Shown here: piece by piece, positions 9,801-18,384 of the stretch
Layout of the letters: every line of letters begins with the position of its first letter
How positions within the stretch are numbered: the stretch's first letter is position 1
The notes under the pieces: generated by a model
What the model was told of the DNA's origin: nothing
The model's database searches: none
The model's input: only the letters and a program-made list of their open reading frames with translations
Program-made: the position numbers and the translations under genes
NCBI GenBank assembly: GCA_022601195.1
Contig: JAHZIX010000033.1
Coordinates: 1 to 64,000 of the forward strand
Direction: 5' to 3'
Length of the DNA stretch: 64,000 bases
Origin: Deltaproteobacteria bacterium
Lineage (GTDB): Bacteria > Acidobacteriota > Thermoanaerobaculia > Multivoradales > JAHZIX01

Positions 9801-12800
9801 TGGTGTCGGTCACGGCGGCGACCTTCGGCCTCGCCGCCGGCGACCGGTTGGTCGCCCTCGCCACCGACGCCAACGGCAATACCAGCGAATTCTCGACTTC
9901 CGTGGCTCTCATGGCCTCCGGCTGCTTCAACGTGACGACTACCGCCGACAGCGGCACCGGCTCGCTGCGCGAGGCGATCACCTGCGCCAACGCCACGCCC
10001 GAGCTCGACACCATCACTTTCGACATCCCAACTGCAGGGCCGCACGAGATCGCGCTCAGCACTGCGCTGCCAACCGTGACGGCGCCGGTGATCCTCGACG
10101 GTACGACGCAGTCGGGCAACGGCACGATGTGCGCCACGGCGATTCCCGACCGGCCGACCTATCAGGTCGTTGTCAGCGCTGGCAACAGCGTCTCGACGGG
10201 CTTCGAGCTCGGTGCGGGCTCGGACGGATCGACCATCCGGGGCCTCAACATCCGCGGTTTCGGCAGCCACCTGATTCACGTTGACGGCAGCGCGAATCAC
10301 CACATCGCCTGCAACTTCCTCGGCACCGACGAGACCGGAACCAGCCGGCCGAGCGCCAACGGCGAAGTTCGAATCGAGGGCGGGAGCAACACGACAATTG
10401 GCGGTTCCGACGCGACCAAGGGCAACCTGGTCACCACCATCGGGGGCGGCAATAGGGCCGGTGTTCGATTCTTCGCTGGGGGTACGGGCAATCGCTTGCA
10501 GCACAACTTCATCGGTACCGACAAGACGGGTACGGCGGCGTTGCCCAACGACTTCGGCGTCGTCGTCAGTAGCTCGACCGAGGCGCAGCAAGATCTCGCG
10601 ATCCTCGACAACCTGATTTCAGGCAACGCCACCATCGGCATCGTTGTCGACGATGTGGACGGCCTGGAGATGAAACGCAACCTGATCGGCACCGACCTCA
10701 CGAGTACGCTGCCCCTTGCCAATGGCTGGCAGGGCGTGGCCGCGGGCTTCGTCCGGATGGCGGACGGCACCATCATCGGCGGTACCAACCCCGGCGACGG
10801 CAACACCATCGCTTTCAACGGCCGCCACGGCGTCACTGTGGGGCAAGGCTCACGCGTCGCGCTTCTGGGCAACCACATCTTCTCGAATACCCAATTGGGC
10901 ATCGAGCTAGAAGGCGGCGGAGCAAACAACGACCCGGGTGATCCCGACACGGGGAACAACCAGTTCCAGAACTTCCCGGTGTTGACCGGCACGCCGACCA
11001 TCAATGGTGACACCCTCGAGATCAGCTACTCGGTCGACTCGACGACGACCAACGCCGCCTACCCGCTGCGGGTCGAATTCTTCATCGCCGACGCCGACGA
11101 TCAGGAAGGCATGATCTACCTGGGGTTCGACGAGTACACCGCGAGCGACTACTCCGGCTGTGGCGCTGCCCCGTGTACCAAGGCGGCGAGCGTCGTGCTG
11201 GTCGGCGATGTGTCCGACGGCGACACCGTGCTGTCGACAGCCACGGATGCAAACGGCAACACGTCGGAATTCTCGAGCAACACAGTGACCACCTCGGTCG
11301 GTTGCCTGACGGTGACGACCACGGCGGACTCCGGCACCGGTTCGCTGCGTGAGGCCATCGGCTGTGCCAACGCTCAAGCAGGCGTGGACACGATCACGTT
11401 CGCGATCCCGGGGGACGGTCCGCACGTCATCTCCCTGGCCACCGAGCTCCCGCGGATCGACGACCCGGTGGTCATCGACGGCGCGTCCCAGCCCGGCAAC
11501 GGAGCCGTGTGCACCGACGCCATCCCCGATCGGCCGCGCTACGACATCGTCATCGACGGAGACGGTGTCGCGCGATGGATCTTCGAGCTCTTTGCCGACT
11601 CGGACGGTTCGACGATTCGAGGGCTCAACCTCCGCGGTACGACGAGCGCCGCCATCTTTGCGCTCGGGGGCGGTGACGGTCTTCACACGATCCGCTGCAA
11701 CTTCATCGGCACCGACGAGACGGGATTGGCGTCGGATGCCAATCGCAGCGGCATCTTTGTCGGTAGCATCGAAGACATGACGATCGGCGGCCCGGATCCC
11801 GGCGACGGCAACCTGATCTCGGGCAACACGGACGATGGCATCGCCTACTTCGGCCAGAACTCGTTCGGCGAGATCGTGCAGGGCAACTACATCGGAACCG
11901 ATAAGACGGGCGCCACCCCGCTCGGAAACGGTGGGGCAGGGATCTCCATGGAAGTCGGCGTTGGTACCGTCACGGTGGGCGGGACGGGCACGGGAGAGGG
12001 CAACGTGATCGCCTACAACGGTGTGGGCATTCTCGACCTCACCGACACCGTCGGACACACCATCCGCGGCAACAGTATCTTCTCGAACACGGGTCTGGGC
12101 ATCGACCTGGGTGATGGGACCGGAGCCGCTGCAGACGGTGTGACCCCCAATGACGACGGCGACGGCGACACCGGGCCCAACCGGCTCCAGAACTTCCCGC
12201 AGATTCTCAACGCCACCACCACGGGCGGCGTGCTTCAGGTCGCTTATCTGGTCGACAGCGCCACCGCCAACGCGGCCTACCCGCTCACCGTCGACTTCTA
12301 CCTGGCGGACAGCGATGGAGAAGAAGGCGCTGTCTACCTCGGCAGCGCGACCTACGACGCGGCCGACGCACAAAACCCCGTCGATGTCTCCTTCGCCAAC
12401 CCCGGCCTGGTCGCCTCGGGTGATGGGCTCGTGGCCACCGCCACCGACGCCGGAGGAAACACCAGCGAATTCTCCGCATCAGTCCCGGTCGATGGCTACG
12501 TGGTCACCACCACGGAAGACACTGGTGTCGGTTCTCTCCGTCAGGCGATCATCAACGCCAATGCCAGCACCGGCATGAGCTGGATCAGCTTCCTCATCCC
12601 AGGCGACGGTCCCCACATCATCGCGCCACCATCGGCCTTGCCGACCCTCCAGCAACCGATTCTCATCGATGGCACCACGCAGCCCGGCAACGAGACCGTG
12701 TGCACCGACGCGATCGCTGATCGAGGCACTTACCAGATCGTGCTCGATGGCAGCCTCGATGACAGCGGTCAGATGTCCGTTGGTCTCTGGCTCCAATCCG

Positions 12801-15800
12801 GCGCCAGGGGGTCGACCCTCCAAGGCCTCAACATCCGCAACTTCACGGACTTCGGGATCGTCCTCCAGCAAAGCCACGCGAATACCATCCGGTGCAACTT
12901 CATCGGCACCGACGAGGAGGGCCTAACGGCGATGGGCAATGGTATTGGCGTTGCCGCTCTCTTTGCCAACGACGCCCAGATCGGCGGTCCGGAGAGCGGC
13001 GATGGCAATTTGATCTCCGACCACACCGCCGGATTCGAGGATATTCCAGGATCGGGTGTCTACCTGGACGTCGCGCGACGCACGATCATCCAGGGCAACC
13101 TCTTGGGTACGGACAAGGGCGGGACGATCGACCTCGGCAATACCATCGGCGTGGATACCTCGCCCCTCGGTTCCGTCGTCGATACACAGGTCGGCGGGTC
13201 GGAGGCCGGTGAAGGCAATACCTTTGCGTTCAACGGCAACGGCGTCGTCGTCGCTTCCCAAAGCCTCAGGGCGGCCATTCGAGGCAACTCGTTTTACGCC
13301 AACGACGAGCTCGCCATCGATCTCTTCGAGAACGGAGAGGCCGGCCGCACGGTGAATGATGCCGACGACGCCGACGAGGACCAACACGCCAACCGTGGTC
13401 AGAACTTCCCTGTGCTGACGGCAGACGGCTCGACGGGCGATCTGGTGATCTCGTTCTCGACCGATAGTGCGACCAACAATGCCACCTATCCACTCACCGC
13501 CGAGTTCTTCCTCACCGACGCGACGGGCGAACAGGGGGAAACGCCACTGGGTACGGCGGAGTACTCCGAGACTGACTACAACGGCTGCGGCGTCGCCCCG
13601 TGCACGAAGACAGTCAACTTGGGCGCCGTCGAGGATCTGGCGCTGCCCGCCGGCGGGCAGCTCGTGGCTACCGTCACCGACGACGACGGCAACACCAGCG
13701 AGTTCTCCGACGCAGCCTCGGTGACAAGCCTGGTGGACCTGGCGGTCACGATCTCAGAGTTTCCCGATCCTGTCGTGGCGGGATCGGGTACTGGCAATCT
13801 GTTCTACAACGTTGTGGTCACCAACATTAGCTCGGTGGCTGCTACTGGTGTCGAGATTCAGCACACCGTGGCGCTGCCCGCCGGCGCGATGGTGGAATCC
13901 CAGGTGCCGACAGCAGGATCGTTCGACGGTACGACCTGGACTCTCGGCACCTTGGCCCCGGGCGATAGCGCTTCCCTAGCGACCATCCTGACTGTGGCGT
14001 CGTCGGCAACCGCGGGTGCCGACGTCATCTCTGCCACGGCGGCGGTCACTGCTGTGAACGAAGGCGACACCGACACCTCCAATGATGCGGCCGCTGAAAG
14101 CACGTCGATCAGTCGCCAGGTCGACCTGGCGGTGTCAGTGTCAGAATCGATCGATCCGGCCGTGGCCGGCTCCGGTCCAGGCAACCTGGTTTACTCCGTG
14201 TCTGTGTTCAACGGAGGGGTCAGCGAAGCCACCGGTGTGATGGTGGAGAATGCTCTGATCCTACCCGCGGGCGTCACGGTAGTGTCCCAGGTCCCGTCTG
14301 CGGGTTCGTTCACCGACACATCGCCGACGCTCGGAACGTGGAACGTCGGCACGTTGGCGCAGGGCGCTGGCGCAACGCTCACCGTCACCCTGACCGTGGA
14401 TGCGTCGGCCGCCGCGGGCACCGACACGATCGCCGACACGGCGACCGTCACCGCTGTGAACGAGCCCGACACAAACTCATCGAACGACACGGCGAGCGAG
14501 TCCACCTCGATCACGATCCCGGTAGATCTGGCCGTCTCGGTTCTCGAATCGATAGATCCGGTGGTGGCCGGCTCGGGGGCGGGAAACCTCGTCCATACGG
14601 TCACGGTGATGAACAACGGGCTAAGAGAGGCCACTGGCGTGACCTTGTCGAACACGCTGGCACTGCCCACGGGCGTCCTAGTCGAGTCCCAGGTGCCGTC
14701 GAACGGCTCGTTCAGCGGTACGAGCTGGACCCTCGGGGCCTTGGCCGCAGGTGCCAGCGCAACCCTGACTGTCACCCTGACCGTGGGACCCTCGGCGGAC
14801 GTTGGCACCGATGTGATCACCAACACGGCGACCGTCACGGCGGTCAACGAAACCGATATTGAGGCCTCGAACGACACGGCGACCGAGTCCACTTCGGTAG
14901 CGCGCGGAGTCGACCTGGCGGTTTCGGTGTCGGAGTCCATCGATCCGGTGGTGGCCGGCTCAGGCTCAGGCAACCTGGTCTTCACCGTCGAGGTGACCAA
15001 CGCAGGTCGGTCCGACGCCACGGGGGTGACGTTGTCCAACACTTTGACGCTGCCCACTGGCGTCGTGACGGTTTCGCAGGTGCCCTCCACCGGTTCCTTC
15101 AGCGGTACGGCGTGGACGCTCGGTACATTGGTAGCGGGTACCAGCGAGACGCTCACCGTCACGTTGACGGTGGGTACTTCGGCATTGGAGGCCGCCGACG
15201 CGATCACCAATGCGGCGGCCGTCACTGCAGTCAACGAGAACGACACCAACGCCTCGAACGACGCGGCCACCGAGTCCACCTCGATCGGACGCGAGCTCGA
15301 CCTGGCGGTGTCGGTGTCGGAGACCGGTGGTCTGTCGACCGTCTTGCCCGGCGGCACTCTGACCTACGAGGTCACCGCGACCAATGTCGGCAGCTCGGAT
15401 GCGACTGGCGTTGTCCTCGACGAGACCGTACCCGACCATGCCACCTTTGACGCCTCGGCTAGCAACGCCGGCTGGGAGTGTTTACCGGACGCCGCCGCCG
15501 GCTCGGCCTGTACCCTCGAGGTCGGGACGCTGGCCAGCGGCGATCAGTCGTCCGCGATCTTCGTGGTCACCGTCGATTCCACGCTTTCCCGCGATGTGAC
15601 CGAGATCGTCAATGAGGTTTCGGTCGGGAACAACGACGGGGATCTGGACGTCAATCCGGCGGACAATTCGGAGCAGCTTTCGACTCCCGTCGACTTACCG
15701 CCGATCGTCCAGGCGGTCGACGCTGTGTCCTCGCCAGGGGAGGAAGGGCTGATCGATGGCGACCTCCTGCGGGTGCCGATGACCCAGATCCTGCTCGAAT

Positions 15801-16648
15801 TCTCTGAGGAAGTCACAGGAGCCTCAGCCGCGGACAGCTTCCGGTTGATCGAAGCCGGACTCGACGGTGTGATCTCCTCGTCCTGTCTCGGCATCCTTGG
15901 CGACGACCAACTGATCACCATCGAGTCGACGGTCTACGACGAGTCGGGGCTCTACGAAGCGCCGACGACGCGCCTCGAGCTTGGCACGGGGCTACCCCTC
16001 GGTCGGGGGCACTACCGAGTCTTCGCCTGCAGCGCCGACATCGAGGATGCCGCCGGGCAGCTGCTCGACGGCGACATCGACGGCGCGGCCGGTGGTGACT
16101 ATGGTCTCGGATTCGCGGTTCGCACCTCCAGCCTGCTCGAGAACCCGAACTTCGACCAGGCGCTGGCGCCGTGGTCGTCTCTCGATTTCGACTGGGATGC
16201 CGAAGACGTCGACACGGCTCCGTCCTCCGGCTCTGCGGCGGCCATGCCGGTGACGGAGGCTGTCTTGAGTCATCCGTGCATCGCCGTCGACGCCAGCGAC
16301 ATGAAGCTCCTCTCATCCATGGCCGTGCTCATCGAAGACTCCATGGGCGCCACTCCGGTGGTCCAGCTCGAGCTCGACTTCTACGCCGAAAGCGACTGCC
16401 AAGGCGCGCTGTTGAGCTCCGAACTGGTGTCGAGCATCGAAGGGGAAACCGCCTCGGTGTGGCTCGAGTCGAGGGGCTCGGTCGACCTGCCAGCGACGGC
16501 GGTCTCAGCCCTCCCGCGCTTGCGCTATCAGACCACCGATGCCTCGAGCGCCGCCCTGATCGACCGCATCACGCTGAGCTCCGTATTGGTGTTCCGTGAC
16601 GGATTCGAGTCTGGGGACACCAGCGCCTGGTCCAGGACCGTGCCCTGA
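6803..16648 (+). CDS. Giant secreted CSLREA/parallel beta-helix/CARDB-DUF11 protein
   Basis: 3281 residues. A long basic N-region precedes a hydrophobic signal segment ending GPAWA before ATITVDS. Five modules start with CSLREA-like signatures (CTLREAINNAN, GSLRQMLLDAN, GSLREAITCAN, GSLREAIGCAN, GSLRQAIINAN near residues 72, 712, 1043, 1503 and 1901). Each is followed by right-handed beta-helix repeats rich in NLISGN, NFIGTD and GNxIGTDxxGT. Five CARDB/DUF11-like repeats starting VDLAV/VDLAVSVSES follow (about 2310-2960). The C-terminal module (about 2966-3281) ends FRDGFESGDTSAW plus RTVP. A surface adhesin, polysaccharide-binding or matrix role is inferred; no catalytic residues are evident. 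ATG 6803 has AGGA 8 bases upstream; a GTG 57 bases earlier lacks support. Confidence 0.9.
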   Translation: MTLNCDLSTTAQQTAAASSCDVFLHRVSSKSRARCASLFFTIWCLLLMVGPAWAATITVDSAADNETANDNACTLREAINNANGNNDTTSGDCTAGSGTDTIEFNISGASPIEIEVTLAELLITDPVVIDGTTQPGNTGACTMPIPDRPTYGLSLLLDQRINLAEGSDGSTIRGLNLQGHFYSTLFIPSDDHVFECNFVGTTADGSADATTSVMGFYFRSGSSGTTIRSSLISGFNVAVRLPFDQPDHRVFNNFIGTNRAGTAAIPNEIGIWMTGASEVGGSGSGNLISGNTNTGLFVSGTGTTVYANLIGTDVSGTSAIPNAVGVLVRGDDNTIGGGGANLRNLISGNTGVGLSLEGSGNQVFDNYIGTDITGTAAVPNGSHGVAVTGARNNIGVGGLSNGNLISGNLGDGVNIYRFEADDTGVFSNSIGTNVDETATLPNGGNGVTILMPGGGTANNNGVLENVSIGNRRTSHSNVIAGNAGHGIYVHDENDRETTQVFIFGNHIGTDRTDTLDLGNGLDGIHILDNIHSSRIGQFQPGPTFTNTIAFNDGNGISVVGNNSRGNTVDQNYIFENDGLGIDIGADGVTANDNGDGDGGPHLRQNFPDLASASIDCAGDLSVEYSLSSNQATSGQNHAIEFFLADADGQEGAFFVRRTNYISYPNTVTANLGAAADVGVTFGDLLVATAQSHQGNSSEFSAAVPITSSCTFEVTNTNDTGAGSLRQMLLDANAFSQLARIEFNIAGAGPHVISPLTALPVITGPTMIDGATQPGNEMVCSTDLASRPDFEVVIDGAAGGRPDLLTLVAGSEGSTIQGLNLRNGNTAIIALSGGHTIRCNGIGTDETGVAAQADGTLGNTTGVSLSSSANTVGGLLTADANEIAYNGTGIRAASGVANRLRGNSFFQNTGLAIDLGADGPTANDAADADLGANLLQNAPELVRGLIVDTEAQITYTVDSDPSNQAYPITVDFFTPDTDEEEGQRPLFSDVYEAGDYPGDVVVSVTAATFGLAAGDRLVALATDANGNTSEFSTSVALMASGCFNVTTTADSGTGSLREAITCANATPELDTITFDIPTAGPHEIALSTALPTVTAPVILDGTTQSGNGTMCATAIPDRPTYQVVVSAGNSVSTGFELGAGSDGSTIRGLNIRGFGSHLIHVDGSANHHIACNFLGTDETGTSRPSANGEVRIEGGSNTTIGGSDATKGNLVTTIGGGNRAGVRFFAGGTGNRLQHNFIGTDKTGTAALPNDFGVVVSSSTEAQQDLAILDNLISGNATIGIVVDDVDGLEMKRNLIGTDLTSTLPLANGWQGVAAGFVRMADGTIIGGTNPGDGNTIAFNGRHGVTVGQGSRVALLGNHIFSNTQLGIELEGGGANNDPGDPDTGNNQFQNFPVLTGTPTINGDTLEISYSVDSTTTNAAYPLRVEFFIADADDQEGMIYLGFDEYTASDYSGCGAAPCTKAASVVLVGDVSDGDTVLSTATDANGNTSEFSSNTVTTSVGCLTVTTTADSGTGSLREAIGCANAQAGVDTITFAIPGDGPHVISLATELPRIDDPVVIDGASQPGNGAVCTDAIPDRPRYDIVIDGDGVARWIFELFADSDGSTIRGLNLRGTTSAAIFALGGGDGLHTIRCNFIGTDETGLASDANRSGIFVGSIEDMTIGGPDPGDGNLISGNTDDGIAYFGQNSFGEIVQGNYIGTDKTGATPLGNGGAGISMEVGVGTVTVGGTGTGEGNVIAYNGVGILDLTDTVGHTIRGNSIFSNTGLGIDLGDGTGAAADGVTPNDDGDGDTGPNRLQNFPQILNATTTGGVLQVAYLVDSATANAAYPLTVDFYLADSDGEEGAVYLGSATYDAADAQNPVDVSFANPGLVASGDGLVATATDAGGNTSEFSASVPVDGYVVTTTEDTGVGSLRQAIINANASTGMSWISFLIPGDGPHIIAPPSALPTLQQPILIDGTTQPGNETVCTDAIADRGTYQIVLDGSLDDSGQMSVGLWLQSGARGSTLQGLNIRNFTDFGIVLQQSHANTIRCNFIGTDEEGLTAMGNGIGVAALFANDAQIGGPESGDGNLISDHTAGFEDIPGSGVYLDVARRTIIQGNLLGTDKGGTIDLGNTIGVDTSPLGSVVDTQVGGSEAGEGNTFAFNGNGVVVASQSLRAAIRGNSFYANDELAIDLFENGEAGRTVNDADDADEDQHANRGQNFPVLTADGSTGDLVISFSTDSATNNATYPLTAEFFLTDATGEQGETPLGTAEYSETDYNGCGVAPCTKTVNLGAVEDLALPAGGQLVATVTDDDGNTSEFSDAASVTSLVDLAVTISEFPDPVVAGSGTGNLFYNVVVTNISSVAATGVEIQHTVALPAGAMVESQVPTAGSFDGTTWTLGTLAPGDSASLATILTVASSATAGADVISATAAVTAVNEGDTDTSNDAAAESTSISRQVDLAVSVSESIDPAVAGSGPGNLVYSVSVFNGGVSEATGVMVENALILPAGVTVVSQVPSAGSFTDTSPTLGTWNVGTLAQGAGATLTVTLTVDASAAAGTDTIADTATVTAVNEPDTNSSNDTASESTSITIPVDLAVSVLESIDPVVAGSGAGNLVHTVTVMNNGLREATGVTLSNTLALPTGVLVESQVPSNGSFSGTSWTLGALAAGASATLTVTLTVGPSADVGTDVITNTATVTAVNETDIEASNDTATESTSVARGVDLAVSVSESIDPVVAGSGSGNLVFTVEVTNAGRSDATGVTLSNTLTLPTGVVTVSQVPSTGSFSGTAWTLGTLVAGTSETLTVTLTVGTSALEAADAITNAAAVTAVNENDTNASNDAATESTSIGRELDLAVSVSETGGLSTVLPGGTLTYEVTATNVGSSDATGVVLDETVPDHATFDASASNAGWECLPDAAAGSACTLEVGTLASGDQSSAIFVVTVDSTLSRDVTEIVNEVSVGNNDGDLDVNPADNSEQLSTPVDLPPIVQAVDAVSSPGEEGLIDGDLLRVPMTQILLEFSEEVTGASAADSFRLIEAGLDGVISSSCLGILGDDQLITIESTVYDESGLYEAPTTRLELGTGLPLGRGHYRVFACSADIEDAAGQLLDGDIDGAAGGDYGLGFAVRTSSLLENPNFDQALAPWSSLDFDWDAEDVDTAPSSGSAAAMPVTEAVLSHPCIAVDASDMKLLSSMAVLIEDSMGATPVVQLELDFYAESDCQGALLSSELVSSIEGETASVWLESRGSVDLPATAVSALPRLRYQTTDASSAALIDRITLSSVLVFRDGFESGDTSAWSRTVP

Positions 16649-16801
16649 ACGCCGACTCGCCTCGATATGCCAGCACGGTTCCGGCAGTAGGCATCAGGCA
16701 CTCACTGGTTCAACCTTCTCAGAGCAGGCCAAGGGCCCTTGCAGGCAGACCTTGGCCCACTGTCAGCACAGCGGACCAAGGTCGAAGAGTCACAAGATGG
16801 A

Positions 16802-16827
16802 GAAGCTGCTAGCTGCCTAGCGGCTTC
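16802..16827. terminator. Hairpin between convergent genes
   Basis: Arms GAAGCTGCTAG and CTAGCGGCTTC around a CTGC loop (11 pairs with one G-U). It lies between the convergent beta-helix gene and rtcB-like gene, so a bidirectional transcription stop is plausible. Neither side has a strong T-run. Confidence 0.45.
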
Positions 16828-16837
16828 TCACCAACGG

Positions 16838-17962
16838 TCAAACCCCCTTGTAACTCAAGACCGGTTGCAGACGACGGTCGATCCGGGTCAGCTCGCGCTG
16901 GGCGCGCATGACTCGGGTGATGTCTTTGTAGGAAGCCGGAGCTTCATCACACAGCCGGCTGCTGAGTCGATGATCGAAAATCACCTCGCCCATCTGCTGT
17001 TGCAGCTGTCGGGTGCCGACGACTCTTCTCGCTTCGCTACGGCTCATCCTGCGCCCCGCACCGTGGGAGCTGGAACGCAGAGCGCGCGTGCAGCCCCTGC
17101 CGGTGACATGGAAGCTGGCCGTGCCCATGGAGCCAGGAATCACGCCGGTCTCGCCTGGGTCGGCTCGCAGGGCGCCCTTGCGATGAACCCATAGGCGCTC
17201 CTCGAAGTGTGTTTCCTGTTCGACATGATTGTGATCGCAGGAGATCAGAGTTGATGCATCGCAGGGCACCTGAAACAGTTCTTCGAGGGTGATCGCAACG
17301 GATTCGAGCATCCTCCATCGGTTGAGGTGAGCGTACTTTCGAGCCCATTCGACATCGTTCAGATAGGCCTGGCCGCTGGCGCTATCGGCGTCGAACCAGA
17401 GGTATCCAAAACGCCCGGCCCGACAGCGTTCGCGGTGAAACTCGCTCAGGCGCTGGCCGGCGGCCCGAGAGCCGCTGTGCAGCATAAGCCAGAGTCGATC
17501 TTGCTCGTCGCGCTGCAGCTCGACGAAATGATTGCCTCGCCCCAAGGTGCCGAGTTGTACCCGGCCATCACGAAGGAGGCTTTTGGCAAGGCGTTCGTCG
17601 CTTAGATCCTTGGGATCCAATTCGCAAGGCAGGTGGTCCGGAAGAGTCTGGGTTGAATGGCGATTCTTCGGGATCAGCCTTCCGAAAGCTTTCAGAATGA
17701 CCGCTGCCCGGTTTGGCTGGGCAAATAGGTCCTCGGCGCAGACATCGAAAGCGATCGCCATCATGCCGCAGCCGATATCGCCGCCGACCGCCTGCGGGTA
17801 AAGCCGTGAGTTCGATGCGACCACCGTGCCGATACAGAATTGGTGGCTGAGATGCACATCAGGCATCACGGCTACGTGTCGAATATCCTCCATGGAGGAC
17901 AAGCGTTCCAAAGCTCCTTTTACTTCTGGCGTCAGCGGTTCCGTGAGCCAATACTCGATCAT
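16838..17962 (-). CDS. rtcB: RtcB-family RNA 3'-phosphate/5'-hydroxyl ligase
   Basis: 374 residues; E. coli RtcB has 408. The RtcB core is complete: MPDVH (33-37), GGDIGCGM (metal-binding D62 and C65), GRGNHF (N144, H145), LHSGSR (H162), DHNHVEQE (N245, H246), and SSHGAGRRMSR with H300 matching the histidine that is guanylylated in the family. The C-terminus has the usual DEAPASYKDI and PVLSYKG motifs. RtcB enzymes seal RNA ends using GTP and Mn2+ (family knowledge). It overlaps the RbfA-like gene upstream by 4 bases, so the two are translated together. The shorter length and this partner suggest a specialised paralogue rather than the housekeeping type; that is inference. Confidence 0.92.
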   Translation of the reverse strand: MIEYWLTEPLTPEVKGALERLSSMEDIRHVAVMPDVHLSHQFCIGTVVASNSRLYPQAVGGDIGCGMMAIAFDVCAEDLFAQPNRAAVILKAFGRLIPKNRHSTQTLPDHLPCELDPKDLSDERLAKSLLRDGRVQLGTLGRGNHFVELQRDEQDRLWLMLHSGSRAAGQRLSEFHRERCRAGRFGYLWFDADSASGQAYLNDVEWARKYAHLNRWRMLESVAITLEELFQVPCDASTLISCDHNHVEQETHFEERLWVHRKGALRADPGETGVIPGSMGTASFHVTGRGCTRALRSSSHGAGRRMSRSEARRVVGTRQLQQQMGEVIFDHRLSSRLCDEAPASYKDITRVMRAQRELTRIDRRLQPVLSYKGV

Positions 17963-18384
17963 GGACTCCCCTCCTGATGCATGCCGAAGGGTAGAAAGCG
18001 CATCGTCAGATGGGGTGTTTTCTTACGAGTGATCGCTTCGGCAGCGGCGGTACGCAAGTAGCCCTGGGCTTTCGCCAGGGCTTCGTTCATCTCTTCTTCG
18101 CTGCTGCTAATAGGCGAGTTCGGCTGCACAAGAAGCAGAAGATGTGAGGCCTCTGGAGCGGGGGTGACTCGGACGACCAACAGCTCTCGGAGCCGTTCAT
18201 CGGTAGAGGTCCCTAGGGCTAGTTGTACGGCGGTTGCAATTTGCTTGCAGAGTTGCCAAGTCTTCCTTTCTCCATTGGCGTTGCGTTCCTGTTTGCGGTC
18301 GTATCGTGGGTCCTGGCCATCACCAGGCCTGGGCTCGTCACACAGCGCGACGAGTTTTCGTAGAATCTCTTTTCGTTTGCTCAT
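17959..18384 (-). CDS. RbfA-like (ribosome-binding factor A-like) protein
   Basis: 141 residues. After a basic N-terminus, an alpha-beta pattern resembles RbfA: an ATAVQLAL helix, DERLRELLVVRVTPAPEASHLLLLV (compare the DPRL...V..V..SPDLSHA strand of RbfA), a helix ALAKAQGYLRTAAAEAI, and a final strand KKTPHLTMRFLP. RbfA binds the 30S subunit near the 16S 5' helix and the decoding centre during maturation. A long insert or N-terminal arm (DEPRPGDGQDPRYDRKQERNANG) distinguishes it. AAGGA sits just before the ATG. It is first in a two-gene operon with rtcB, joined by an ATGA overlap. The fold call comes from the sequence pattern and is moderately sure; the function with RtcB is inferred. Confidence 0.7.
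   Translation of the reverse strand: MSKRKEILRKLVALCDEPRPGDGQDPRYDRKQERNANGERKTWQLCKQIATAVQLALGTSTDERLRELLVVRVTPAPEASHLLLLVQPNSPISSSEEEMNEALAKAQGYLRTAAAEAITRKKTPHLTMRFLPFGMHQEGSP

Noticed and set aside
8900..10591. 563-codon open frame on the minus strand inside the beta-helix gene
   Set aside because: It is antisense to a well-supported gene with clear domain repeats. Its translation is low-complexity (R, G, V rich) and lacks any motif or ribosome-binding site.
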